The notes under the pieces: model-generated
What the model saw: the letters and a program-made list of their open reading frames with translations, nothing else
Told to the model about the DNA's origin: nothing
Database searches by the model: none
Part shown: positions 50,138 to 58,803 of the stretch, piece by piece
Layout: each line of letters begins with the position of its first letter
Position numbering within the stretch: the stretch's first letter is position 1
Assembly: GCA_964348015.1 (NCBI GenBank)
Contig: CAYGBC010000058.1
Coordinates: 1 to 64,000 of the forward strand
Origin: SOIA01 sp964348015
Lineage (GTDB): Bacteria > Acidobacteriota > Aminicenantia > Aminicenantales > Aminicenantaceae
Length of the DNA stretch: 64,000 bases
Reading direction: 5' to 3'
Translations under genes and position numbers: made by a program

Positions 50138-50716
50138 CTACTTTCCGATAATCTTGAATTGAGCTCTCCTGTTTTTCTGCCAGGCATCTTCATTGTGTTC
50201 GGGGTCGATCGGCTGGCTTTTGCCGTAGGAAATGATTTTAATTCTGTCGGCGGAAATACCAAGAGAGACGAGATAATCAAGAGTGCTTTTGGCTCTTTTC
50301 TCTCCCAGAGCGAGGTTGTACTCCTCTGTTCCTCTCTCGTCACAGTGACCTTCGATCAGGATGTGGATAGATTCGAATTGCTTGAGCCACTCCGCGTTGG
50401 TTTCGAGAGCCGGTTTTGCGTCATCCCGGATGAAATACTTGTCAAAATCAAAATGAATCATTTCCAACGGAGCTTCGGCATTCATTTCATCGAAAGATTT
50501 CTGAAGGAATATTTCTTCTTCAGTGAGCATGGGTTCTTCGACCATTGGCTCTTCCTCCACTTCTTCGACCACGGGTTGCTCTTCAATCACGGGCTGTTCT
50601 TCTTCCATGGGTTCCGGGGGAGGCGGCGGGGGAGCTTCCTCTACTTTTTTCTTGCAGGAGATCATGAAGGAGAAAATAAGTAGAAATGCTAAAGAGAAAA
50701 TAGCTAATTTTTTCAT
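50138..50716 (-). CDS. pal: peptidoglycan-associated lipoprotein Pal
   Basis: Outer-membrane lipoprotein that clamps peptidoglycan and works with TolB. The 192 residues have a lipobox ending MISC (Cys21), a Pro/Glu-rich linker, and an OmpA-like domain with IHFDFDKYFIRDDAKPAL, HCDERGTEEYNLALGEKRA and the terminal RRAQFKI. The 201-bp gap to tolB holds a weak GGGAGG/CCTCCC hairpin and no other feature. Confidence 0.93.
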   Translation of the reverse strand: MKKLAIFSLAFLLIFSFMISCKKKVEEAPPPPPPEPMEEEQPVIEEQPVVEEVEEEPMVEEPMLTEEEIFLQKSFDEMNAEAPLEMIHFDFDKYFIRDDAKPALETNAEWLKQFESIHILIEGHCDERGTEEYNLALGEKRAKSTLDYLVSLGISADRIKIISYGKSQPIDPEHNEDAWQKNRRAQFKIIGK

Positions 50717-50917
50717 CTCAACTCCTTAGGTTTGATTTTTCGCTCTCCTTGCTTTGTCAGGGGAGCCTTTCCTTATCTCTATATCTTATACAATCAAAAA
50801 AGTGATATGTCAACACGTAGAGCCAAGAACTTTTATCTTCTTTAACACTCCCTTCAAGGACAGGGAGGAGGAATCCCTCCCCGTGCATAAAATTCAAGTC
50901 GTGGGGTCCTCCCCCGA

Positions 50918-52207
50918 TTATCTTGACCAATCGGGAAGTTTATTGTTTCCCCGAGACGTGAGTCGTTTCAAATTGAGACTGTCGTAGTCGATCGTGTAAA
51001 GCTGGATCGAACCGCTGAGGTTCGAAGAAAATATCAGATGTCGACCGTTTGGCGACCAGGACGGAGATTCATTGCGGGCGTTGCTCTCTGTCAACTTGAT
51101 GATCTTGTTCGTCCTGAGATTCAGCACGTAAATATCGAATATCTGGTCTACTCGGGAGACATAGGCAATTCTGTCTCCTGTTGGAGACCAGGCTGGCGCG
51201 TCATGGTAACTTCCTCCGAAACTCACTCTGCGGACATTGGACCCCTCCGCATCCATCACATAGATTTGAGGAGTTCCTCCCCGATCAGAGGTAAAGGCGA
51301 TCTCCCGGCTGTTGGGTGACCAGGAGGGGGACGTGTCAATGGCGTTATTGAAGGTCAGTCTTTTTATTTTTGTCCCGTCGCTGTTGGCGACATAGATCTC
51401 TGAATTTCCCTCTTCGACAGTGGAACAGAAAGCCAGTTTTTTCCCGTCAGGAGAAAAGGCTGGAGCAAAGTTTGTCCCTGAAGATGTCACCTCCGTTCTG
51501 ACTCCTTCATAGGGATTGTAGATGTATAATCCGGCTTCAGTCCCCCTGTAAGAGGTGTAGGCGATTTTTTTCGCATCCGCCGACCACGCCGGCATGTAAT
51601 CTATAATTTTATTGAATGTCAATCGTGTCTGGTTTTCCCCGTCGTAATCCATCATATACAGTTCATCGCTTCCGTCTCTGTCGGATATATAAACGACTTT
51701 GGAGGTAAAAATCGGTTTTTCTCCGTAGATTTTCATGATTTCATCAGCCATTTTATGCGCGACCAGGCGAATAAGGGATTCAGCGGATTGATAACGTTTG
51801 CCGAAGATGAATCGACCGCTCTTCACATCGTAGACTTTGCCCTCGAAAAGAAAGTCTTTTTTCTCGCTTTCGGAAAGTATTCCCACCAACAGAAGCGTAG
51901 CCTGAATGGATTCCCAGTCCTTAAAGTGAATTTTTTTGGGGTTTAAAGATCTTATATAACTGTAATGACTTTTGGGCAATAGCTGGAAAACGCGGCTGTA
52001 TTCGAGGTCAGCGGAGATGATTTGATGAAGCGTTTCTCCGTAGGACTGTATTTCAGGTGCGGTACTCTGAGAGATAAACTCAGGGAGTGCCAGTGGGATG
52101 GCCGGCATCCCATCCTTTATGCTGATGACAACTTCCTGTTGGGAAAAAGCGATGATGGCTCCCAAACATAAGATGATTGTGCCCGCCAGAATCAGTGATT
52201 TTTTCAT
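50918..52207 (-). CDS. tolB: Tol-Pal system beta-propeller TolB
   Basis: Periplasmic propeller that couples the TolQRA motor to Pal. The 429 residues have a signal peptide, the N-terminal D1 domain, and six WD-like blades each with an (S/A)WSPD or PNGR-type turn and a PDGKKLAF or TPQIYVMDAEG phrase. Overlaps the TolA/TonB-type gene by 4 bp. Confidence 0.93.
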   Translation of the reverse strand: MKKSLILAGTIILCLGAIIAFSQQEVVISIKDGMPAIPLALPEFISQSTAPEIQSYGETLHQIISADLEYSRVFQLLPKSHYSYIRSLNPKKIHFKDWESIQATLLLVGILSESEKKDFLFEGKVYDVKSGRFIFGKRYQSAESLIRLVAHKMADEIMKIYGEKPIFTSKVVYISDRDGSDELYMMDYDGENQTRLTFNKIIDYMPAWSADAKKIAYTSYRGTEAGLYIYNPYEGVRTEVTSSGTNFAPAFSPDGKKLAFCSTVEEGNSEIYVANSDGTKIKRLTFNNAIDTSPSWSPNSREIAFTSDRGGTPQIYVMDAEGSNVRRVSFGGSYHDAPAWSPTGDRIAYVSRVDQIFDIYVLNLRTNKIIKLTESNARNESPSWSPNGRHLIFSSNLSGSIQLYTIDYDSLNLKRLTSRGNNKLPDWSR

Positions 52208-53022
52208 TTGGAGTGCTCGAAAATCAAGTATATCCCGAGATAATCATCCTCGTAGGCTCTTGGTAAGGGAGGAAAAGGCGCTGATGTCTGGACAGCCCGG
52301 AGAGCGGACATATCAAGAGACCGAATACCGCTTGATTCCTCAATTTTTAGATCAGCGACCTGGCCGTTTTTTTGGATCTTAAAATAGACTGTCGTTTGGA
52401 AATTTCCGGAGATTCCCGGATCGAGAAGAGAAGTGAACCAGTTGCCCGACACTTTATCGATGATGATCTGAAGATAGTAGGTGTAGGGAAAATTGGAGAG
52501 GCCGATCTGGGAAGAAAACGCAGATCCTGCGGCAGCTCCACCTCCTGTGCCTGTTCCTCCGGTGCCTGAACCGCCTCCGCCTATCCTGACTCCGCTTCCC
52601 GCCTCTGATCCTTTTGCGCTTCCTTCTTTGGACGGAGTCCCTTCAGGAGCTCTTTGTGTGATCCGTTGGGATTTTTGAATCGCCGCCTTTTTTTCTGTCT
52701 CTGGTTTCTCTCCTTTTTTGGGTTTTTCGACGGGATACCTGAATGAAGAGGTTGATTCCTGCTGGATTTTCTGTGGAGTGGTGAGGTCTCTGAGTGTCTC
52801 TCTTTTAGGGAGAGGTGTGTCTACGGTTTGAACTCCTCCAACTCCGCCCGAGCCTCCTCCTCCTGGAAGGGAAACGACGCTCACGTAATGAATCATTTCT
52901 TTACTTTTGGATCTTGGCAGACGCGGAGAAAGAACCGCAAGGATGAGAACAACCATATGGACAGTGAGAGAGAGGACGACCGCCCTTTTGAACGCCATGC
53001 TGTTTCGCGCAATCGCCGTCAT
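52204..53022 (-). CDS. TolA/TonB-type energy-transducing protein
   Basis: Spans the periplasm and links the TolQR motor to TolB/Pal. The 272 residues start with a membrane anchor (about 15-35), then a Gly-rich and Pro/Lys-rich linker (VSLPGGGGSGGVGGVQTV, GGGGSGTGGTGTGGGAAAG). A C-terminal TonB-like domain follows (about 180-272, FQTTVYFKIQKNGQVADL, AVQTSAPFPPLP). Position between tolR and tolB makes TolA the likely role, although the C-terminal domain reads as TonB type. Confidence 0.8.
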   Translation of the reverse strand: MTAIARNSMAFKRAVVLSLTVHMVVLILAVLSPRLPRSKSKEMIHYVSVVSLPGGGGSGGVGGVQTVDTPLPKRETLRDLTTPQKIQQESTSSFRYPVEKPKKGEKPETEKKAAIQKSQRITQRAPEGTPSKEGSAKGSEAGSGVRIGGGGSGTGGTGTGGGAAAGSAFSSQIGLSNFPYTYYLQIIIDKVSGNWFTSLLDPGISGNFQTTVYFKIQKNGQVADLKIEESSGIRSLDMSALRAVQTSAPFPPLPRAYEDDYLGIYLIFEHSK

Positions 53023-53023
53023 T

Positions 53024-53458
53024 TTATTCCTTTTTTTCAGACTCTATCGGCCTTGTGATCAGCCCGATCTGTTCGATGCCGGCTTTTTTGCTGATATCCA
53101 TGATACGCATGATAAATCCGTAGGGAAGATTCTCATCTCCTCGAATAAAAATGATTTTTTTCTCTTTTCCGAAGAAGTATTCTTTTAATTTTTGTTCGAG
53201 CAGAAACTGGTTGATGACAGAATCCTCGATATGGATGTATTTGTCCTCGGTGATAGTCAATGTTAAACCTTCTTCTGAAGGCGCGGATTCCGTTTCTGCC
53301 TGAGGAAGACTGACTCCGATACCGGTTTGCATCATCGGGGCTGTGACCATGAAGATGACCAGGAGGACAAGCATGACATCCACGAAAGGCGTGACGTTGA
53401 TCTCGGACAGAGAGGTTCCGAGCTGGCGCCTCCTGAGATGAGGTGTTTTAAGAGCCAT
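53024..53458 (-). CDS. tolR: biopolymer transport protein TolR/ExbD
   Basis: Motor subunit with one membrane helix. The 144 residues have SEINVTPFVDVMLVLLVIFMVTAP with the conserved membrane Asp (VDVMLVLL), and a periplasmic C-terminal domain. The frame is open further upstream into tolQ, but ATG 53458 gives the family length and overlaps the tolQ end by 11 bp. Confidence 0.9.
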   Translation of the reverse strand: MALKTPHLRRRQLGTSLSEINVTPFVDVMLVLLVIFMVTAPMMQTGIGVSLPQAETESAPSEEGLTLTITEDKYIHIEDSVINQFLLEQKLKEYFFGKEKKIIFIRGDENLPYGFIMRIMDISKKAGIEQIGLITRPIESEKKE

Positions 53459-54107
53459 AGAGTCTTTCCGCGATGCCCAAGAATTCGAGGGAAAAATCCT
53501 CGATTTCAGTGATGATGTCTTTGATCCGGTGGAGGTAGTAGTTATAGGCAATGACTGCTGGAATGGCGGCAAAGAGACCGAGAGCTGTGGCGATCAGAGC
53601 TTCCGCGATTCCCGGAGCGACGGTTACGAGACTTGCTGATCTTTGGACTTCAATATTCAAGAAGGCATTCATGATTCCCCAGACTGTACCGAACAGGCCG
53701 ATGAACGGAGTCGCGCTGCCTGTCGTGGCCAAAAAGCTCATCATGGTTTCCAGCTTTGAAATTTGCTGGTTGGATGCTCTTGACAGAGCTCTGTTTATGC
53801 TTTCGAGCCCATCTGGGGGCAATTTTCCCTGGTTGGATTTGGTGAGATGGGCCAGCTCTTTGTATCCAGCCTGGAAGAGAGATGCGACGGGGCTGGCGCG
53901 GTATATTTTGGACGCCTTATTCACCTCGGAGAGGTCGCTGCTCCGGCGGAAAACTTTGAGAAACTTCTGAGATTGGAAAGAAGCGGACTTCAGTGTTTTT
54001 CTTTTAAAAAAAATAACTGCCCAGGAAAATACTGAGAAGAAGAGGAGGATCAGAAGGACCAGTTTTACAACAAAACTGGCATCGATTATGAGCTTGAAGA
54101 CGTTCAT
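53448..54107 (-). CDS. tolQ: biopolymer transport protein TolQ/ExbB
   Basis: Proton-channel subunit of the Tol motor. The 219 residues have three membrane helices and the family block ATTGSATPFIGLFGTVWGIM, then APGIAEALIATALGLFAAIPAVIAYN. First gene of tolQ-tolR-tolA-tolB, with pal and cpoB following. The promoter sits so close that the leader is about seven bases, without a Shine-Dalgarno. Confidence 0.92.
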   Translation of the reverse strand: MNVFKLIIDASFVVKLVLLILLFFSVFSWAVIFFKRKTLKSASFQSQKFLKVFRRSSDLSEVNKASKIYRASPVASLFQAGYKELAHLTKSNQGKLPPDGLESINRALSRASNQQISKLETMMSFLATTGSATPFIGLFGTVWGIMNAFLNIEVQRSASLVTVAPGIAEALIATALGLFAAIPAVIAYNYYLHRIKDIITEIEDFSLEFLGIAERLYGS

Positions 54108-54120
54108 GGTCTAAAGAAAA

Positions 54121-54149
54121 AAATTAGCACATGCCTGTTTTAAAGTCAA
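54121..54149 (-). promoter_or_regulatory. promoter of the tol-pal cluster
   Basis: TTGACT (54144-54149), 17-base spacer, TAATTT (54121-54126). Its -35 box is 14 bases from the -35 box of the divergent trkH promoter. Confidence 0.6.
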
Positions 54150-54163
54150 ACTCCTGATCCCGA

Positions 54164-54192
54164 TTGACAAAGTTAAGATGAAATAATAGATT
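54164..54192 (+). promoter_or_regulatory. promoter of trkH-trkA
   Basis: TTGACA (54164-54169), 17-base spacer, TAGATT (54187-54192), leaving a leader of about 29 bases with a GAGG ribosome binding site before ATG 54228. Confidence 0.6.
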
Positions 54193-54227
54193 TGTCTTTA
54201 ATCCAGACTCTGAGTTTGAGGCGAATC

Positions 54228-55577
54228 ATGAACAAAGTTTTGAAGGCGGAAAAGAGATTTCACCCCGCCCAGGTTCTGGCGATAAGCTTCATTGCCGCTA
54301 TCATTATCGGAACATCTCTCCTTCTTCTCCCCATCAGCACGACGGAAGGACCTATTTCTCTCGTGGATGCCCTGTTTACGGCAACTTCCGGCGTGTGTGT
54401 TACAGGACTTATCGTCCAGGATACAGCCACCTATTTCACTCCGTTCGGACAGATCGTCATACTCTTCTTGTTTCAACTCGGGGGACTGGGAATCATGACG
54501 TTCTCGACTCTTATCCTTCTGGTGGCCATGAAGAAGATATCGATCAAAGACAGAATCCTCATCCAGGAGGGATTTCATCATCGAGCACCCAGAGATGTGA
54601 AATCGCTGATCAAAAGAATATTCCTGTATGCGTTGCTCTTCGAGGGGGCCGGGACGCTTTCATTTTTCCTCCGGTGGCAGAAGGACCTCCCCTGGCTCCG
54701 GGCGCTCACTCATTCGGTCTTTCATTCCGTATCGGCCTTTTGCAATGCCGGATTCTCCCTGTTCAGCGATAGTTTTCTTTCCTACAGAGGAGACGCTTGG
54801 ATAAATGTCACGCTTTTTGTGCTGATCGTTTTTGGGGGATTGGGTTTTCTCGTCCTGAGCGAAGGGAAAGGTATTCTATTAAATATTTTTAGAAAGAAGA
54901 AAAACCCAATCTCTCTTCACACCAAATTGGTCCTCACCATGACCTCTGTCCTCATCCTCTTCTCTTTTGTATCTTTTCTGGCCATCGAATGGAATCGCTC
55001 GCTGCAGATGTTTTCTTTTAAAGAAAAGATTCTCTCTTCTCTTTTTCAAGTCGTGACGCCCCGGACAGCCGGCTTTAACACCATGGATCTGAATTCTCTG
55101 AGCTCCGCTGCGGTTTTTCTCTTGATCATGTTGATGTTCATCGGAGCCTCCCCAGGTTCCACGGGGGGCGGTGTCAAGACCAGTACTGTGGGAGCGATAT
55201 TCGCTTTCATGAGATCGAAAATAGCGGCCAGAGATTCAGTCAGTCTCTATAGAAGAACTTTACCTGTGCAGTCGATCACGAAGGCCTTTACAATCGTGAC
55301 TCTGGCAGTGGGCATCATTTGTCTGGCTGCGTTCACACTCTTGATCACTCATCCCTGGGCAAGCCTGAAGGATGTCCTTTTTGAGGCTTTTTCCGCGTTC
55401 AGCACTGTCGGGCTTTCTCTGGGTATGACTCCAAAGCTCTCTTCACTGGGCAAAGTGGTGATCATCCTCACCATGTATATCGGCAGGATCGGGCCTTTAA
55501 CTCTGTTGTACGCATTCAGCCGTCAGAAAGCCTTTGGGGAATACGAGTATGTTGAAGAAAACGTGATGATAGGATAG
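54228..55577 (+). CDS. potassium uptake channel subunit TrkH/KtrB
   Basis: Potassium-translocating membrane subunit. The 449 residues form four repeated M1-P-M2 units with selectivity-filter loops such as ATSGVCVTGL, HSVSAFCNAGFS, TPRTAGFNT and FSTVGLSLG. The open frame extends 12 codons to a TTG, but ATG 54228 follows a GAGG site and lies downstream of the promoter -10, so it is preferred. Followed 22 bp later by its regulatory subunit gene. Confidence 0.9.
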   Translation: MNKVLKAEKRFHPAQVLAISFIAAIIIGTSLLLLPISTTEGPISLVDALFTATSGVCVTGLIVQDTATYFTPFGQIVILFLFQLGGLGIMTFSTLILLVAMKKISIKDRILIQEGFHHRAPRDVKSLIKRIFLYALLFEGAGTLSFFLRWQKDLPWLRALTHSVFHSVSAFCNAGFSLFSDSFLSYRGDAWINVTLFVLIVFGGLGFLVLSEGKGILLNIFRKKKNPISLHTKLVLTMTSVLILFSFVSFLAIEWNRSLQMFSFKEKILSSLFQVVTPRTAGFNTMDLNSLSSAAVFLLIMLMFIGASPGSTGGGVKTSTVGAIFAFMRSKIAARDSVSLYRRTLPVQSITKAFTIVTLAVGIICLAAFTLLITHPWASLKDVLFEAFSAFSTVGLSLGMTPKLSSLGKVVIILTMYIGRIGPLTLLYAFSRQKAFGEYEYVEENVMIG

Positions 55578-55599
55578 AATCGGTGAAGGAGTTTTGATC

Positions 55600-56250
55600 A
55601 TGAAATTCGCAGTCATAGGTCTCGGGAGTTTTGGTCACAATGTGGCCAGAACCCTTTACGAGAAAAAAAATGAAGTCCTGGCCGTGGATGTCGACAAGGA
55701 AAAGATTGAAGACGTTAAGAATTTCGTGTCTCATGCGGTGAATATGGATTCAGCGGATAAGGAAAACCTTCAGGCTCTCGGGATCCAGGATATGGATGTT
55801 GTTGTCGTCAGCCTCGGGCCGGAGATGGAAGCTTCCATTCTTACGGTGCTCTATTTGCATGAGATGGGAGCTCAGCGCATCGTCGCCAAAGCCCTGACCG
55901 AAGACCACGCCAAAATCCTGGAGGCTGTCGGAGCCACTGAAGTCATCTATCCGGAAAAGGATATGGCTGTCAAAACCGCTCTGAAACTGAGCTGTCCCAA
56001 CATACTGGAGTACCTGCCTTTAACGAGCGGGATTGGAATTCAGGAGATCGCTCCTCCCGTAAAGTTTATCGGCAAAACCCTAAAGGACCTTGACCTGAGA
56101 AACAAGTACGGGATACAGGTTCTCGCCATCAAAGAGATCATTCCAGAAAAAACGACTTTTGTTCCCCTGGCGGATTTTGTCATTAAAGACAGTGATATTC
56201 TTGTTATCATGGGGGAAGAAAAAGCACTCGCAAAGATCAATTCTCTCTGA
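55600..56250 (+). CDS. potassium uptake regulatory subunit TrkA/KtrA
   Basis: Cytoplasmic RCK gating ring for the Trk/Ktr channel. The 216 residues have the nucleotide-binding MKFAVIGLGSFGHNVARTL with the distal acidic residue in AVDVDKE, and a C-terminal RCK_C domain (about 140-216). A single RCK unit makes it KtrA-like in size. ATG 55600 has AAGGAG seven bases upstream; an upstream TTG is less likely. Confidence 0.9.
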   Translation: MKFAVIGLGSFGHNVARTLYEKKNEVLAVDVDKEKIEDVKNFVSHAVNMDSADKENLQALGIQDMDVVVVSLGPEMEASILTVLYLHEMGAQRIVAKALTEDHAKILEAVGATEVIYPEKDMAVKTALKLSCPNILEYLPLTSGIGIQEIAPPVKFIGKTLKDLDLRNKYGIQVLAIKEIIPEKTTFVPLADFVIKDSDILVIMGEEKALAKINSL

Positions 56251-56351
56251 AAAGAGGCGTTCAGGAATAGCGATACTCCCGTCGAATTTTGAGTGCCATA
56301 GCCTCCCCCTTCTTCGCATCCTTCTCTGTCAAGAGGAGTTCCGCAAGTTTT

Positions 56352-58706
56352 TTATCTCGAGCTGAGCAGGAGACTCAGGATTTCCAGGGCGACCTGCTTG
56401 GATTGTCTGCCGCTTTCCTTGGTCGGGCCCACGCATGAGGGACATCCTTCCTTACAGGGACAGGCCTGGATCGTTTTCTGGGAATGCGCGAGAAGTGTTT
56501 TTTCCAGGTCAAACAGAGAGGGACTTAGACCTATTCCTCCTGGAAAATTGTCGTAGATGAAGATGTTCGGCTCAAAGGCAACGTCGGAAAAATCCTGCAA
56601 GACCTCTTCTGGAGAAATTTTTCGGCGGATATCCCGTGGGGGGACGGACTTGCCCGTGGAGTTGTCGCCGATAGAAACACCGACATCGTGGAGGTCGCAC
56701 ATCATGAACAGGGGGGCGACATGGTGGAGAAGATAGGCCAGGCCGTACAGGCCGTTTATCTTCTGTTCCGAAGAAAAAGGCAGAGCCTGAATAATCTCGG
56801 AAGGGATGGTCAGCCAGTAGGCTGTGGTGTGCATCTCATTCTGAGGGAGACTGAGGTCTCCCGCTCCCACGTTTTCAGAGGTGTGGAATTTAATTTTCTT
56901 GAATCCGACAACCTGCGTGGCCACATGCACTTCACCGTGAGAAATCGAGCATTTGGCAAGGTCGTTTTTTGCGAAGACATCGAGGATCTTGATTTTCGTG
57001 TAGTCGATCGCGTCTGTGAAGTAGTCCACATCGGTTTTTTTCACATAGGCCTTTCTCTGGTCATAGTCGAGCTTGTCTACATAATACTGCTCTCCCTCAC
57101 ACAAGTAGATCGCTTTCGGGTGAAGCGTGGTGAGAGCGGATGTGAAATCCACTTCAGCGATGGCTTGTGTCTTTTGATCCGTGTCCACGACTACGAAATT
57201 ATCCGAGCTGATGCTTCTCAAACTGACTCCATCAGCGGGATAGGCATCCGATGTCCAGAACCACTTGTCTTTTGAATGATGAACCAGCTTCTCCTCTTCC
57301 AGGAATTGGAGTATTTCGGCAGTATCCACCCGGCCGAATTTTTCTCCGTCTTTCAGAGGAAGCTCAAAGGCGGCGCATTCGATATGGCTTACGAGGATAG
57401 AGAGGTTATCGGGGTTGATCAATGCTTTCTCAGGATTCTGGGAGAAAAAGTACTCCGGATTATTGATGATGAACTGATCCAGGGGAGAGCTGGAAGCAAC
57501 CAGGACCGCGGCCGACCTTCCTGTTTTCCGCCCTGCCCGGCCGGCCCTCTGCCAGGTGCTCGAGATCGTCCCCGGGTAACTGGCAAGAACAGCGATATCA
57601 AGGCTGCCGATGTCGATACCCAGTTCCAGGGCATTGGTCGATACAACACCTTTAATTTTCCCTTCCCTGAGTTCCTTCTCGATCTCTCTCCTTTTCAGAG
57701 GAAGGTAGCCACCCCTGTAACCCCTGATCAGGCCTTCCTCCTTGATCGTCTTCTCGATGTCCTCCTTGAGATAGGTCACCAAGACTTCGGTGGTCAGTCG
57801 GCTGGGAGCGAATACGATAGTCTGGAGGTCGTTTTTGATAAAGAGAGAGGACACTCGCCGGGATTCATTGACATAGGACCTGCGGATCCCCAGATGCCTG
57901 TTGACTACGGGTGGATTGTAGAAGATAAAATATTTTTCTCCCTGGGGAGCCCCGTTATTGTCCACAAGGGATACCGGTTCCTCTATCATTCTTTCGGCCA
58001 TTTCCAGGGGATTGGCGATGGTGGCGGTGCAGAGGATGAACTGGGGCTGAGCGCCGTAGAATCTTGCGATTCTTTTCAGCCGGCGCAACACATTGGCCAG
58101 ATGACTTCCGAAAATACCGCGGTAGTTGTGAAGTTCATCGATGACGATGTATTTTAGGTTTTCGAAGAGTTTGATCCATTTTGTATGGTGGGGGAGGATT
58201 CCAGTGTGCAGCATGTCCGGATTGGTCAGGATGATGTGCCCTCGCGCTCTAATGGCTTTCCTCGCATCCTGGGGTGTGTCGCCGTCATACGTGAAGATCC
58301 TGATCTCTTCGGGCAGAAGCTTGATCGTTTCATCGAGTTCAGCTCTTTGATCCTGGGCCAGAGCCTTGGTCGGAAAGAGATAGATGGCCCGCGCGGAGGA
58401 ATTTTTCAGGATGGCATCCAGCACCGGAAGGTTGTAGCAGAGTGTTTTTCCCGAGGCTGTAGGAGTGACAACCGCGATGTTCTTTCCCTTTTTAAGCAGC
58501 TCCCAGGAGCTGTGCTGGTGGGAATACAGCCGGGAAAATTCCTTTGTCTTCAAAGCCTCCACCAGCTTGGGATGGACATCAGAGGGGTACTCGCGGTACT
58601 GTCCGTCACGGGCTGGAAGGTGCTGGATGGCTCGGATGGATTCGTTCTTAACGCCGATTTCTCTCAGAGTCTTCAGGGATTTCGCGAGATTTTTCTCTCT
58701 TGACAT
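56352..58706 (-). CDS. mrfA: DEAD/DEAH-box helicase with DUF1998 zinc domain (MrfA/YprA type)
   Basis: DNA helicase related to MrfA, which acts on interstrand crosslinks in Bacillus. The 784 residues have motif I PTASGKT, motif II DELH, SAT-like TATIANP, motif VI QRAGRAGR, and the C-terminal DUF1998 zinc cluster CPCKEGCPSC. Length matches the family. It is divergent from uvrA, another DNA-damage gene, with a 97-bp shared upstream region. The DNA-repair role is inferred from the family; Lhr-type helicases are distant relatives. Confidence 0.88.
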   Translation of the reverse strand: MSREKNLAKSLKTLREIGVKNESIRAIQHLPARDGQYREYPSDVHPKLVEALKTKEFSRLYSHQHSSWELLKKGKNIAVVTPTASGKTLCYNLPVLDAILKNSSARAIYLFPTKALAQDQRAELDETIKLLPEEIRIFTYDGDTPQDARKAIRARGHIILTNPDMLHTGILPHHTKWIKLFENLKYIVIDELHNYRGIFGSHLANVLRRLKRIARFYGAQPQFILCTATIANPLEMAERMIEEPVSLVDNNGAPQGEKYFIFYNPPVVNRHLGIRRSYVNESRRVSSLFIKNDLQTIVFAPSRLTTEVLVTYLKEDIEKTIKEEGLIRGYRGGYLPLKRREIEKELREGKIKGVVSTNALELGIDIGSLDIAVLASYPGTISSTWQRAGRAGRKTGRSAAVLVASSSPLDQFIINNPEYFFSQNPEKALINPDNLSILVSHIECAAFELPLKDGEKFGRVDTAEILQFLEEEKLVHHSKDKWFWTSDAYPADGVSLRSISSDNFVVVDTDQKTQAIAEVDFTSALTTLHPKAIYLCEGEQYYVDKLDYDQRKAYVKKTDVDYFTDAIDYTKIKILDVFAKNDLAKCSISHGEVHVATQVVGFKKIKFHTSENVGAGDLSLPQNEMHTTAYWLTIPSEIIQALPFSSEQKINGLYGLAYLLHHVAPLFMMCDLHDVGVSIGDNSTGKSVPPRDIRRKISPEEVLQDFSDVAFEPNIFIYDNFPGGIGLSPSLFDLEKTLLAHSQKTIQACPCKEGCPSCVGPTKESGRQSKQVALEILSLLLSSR

Positions 58707-58789
58707 GCGCTTCTATCCAGATTATCCGTATTCCTCCCTATATTATTATTTTTGGAACAAAAGGGTCAACGGCTATATCGGATTTGTGT

Positions 58790-58795
58790 TAGAAT
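58790..58795 (+). promoter_or_regulatory. extended -10 promoter element of uvrA
   Basis: TGT-TAGAAT (the -10 box at 58790-58795) is an extended -10 without a clear -35, ending eight bases before the ATG. Confidence 0.4.
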
Positions 58796-58803
58796 GGAAC
58801 GTC

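Noticed and set aside
57276..58157. 293-codon plus-strand frame inside the helicase gene
   Set aside because: It is antisense to conserved helicase motifs and has no signature of its own.
58465..58803. 113-codon upstream extension of uvrA
   Set aside because: It overlaps the start of the divergent helicase gene, and UvrA family sequence begins at ATG 58804.
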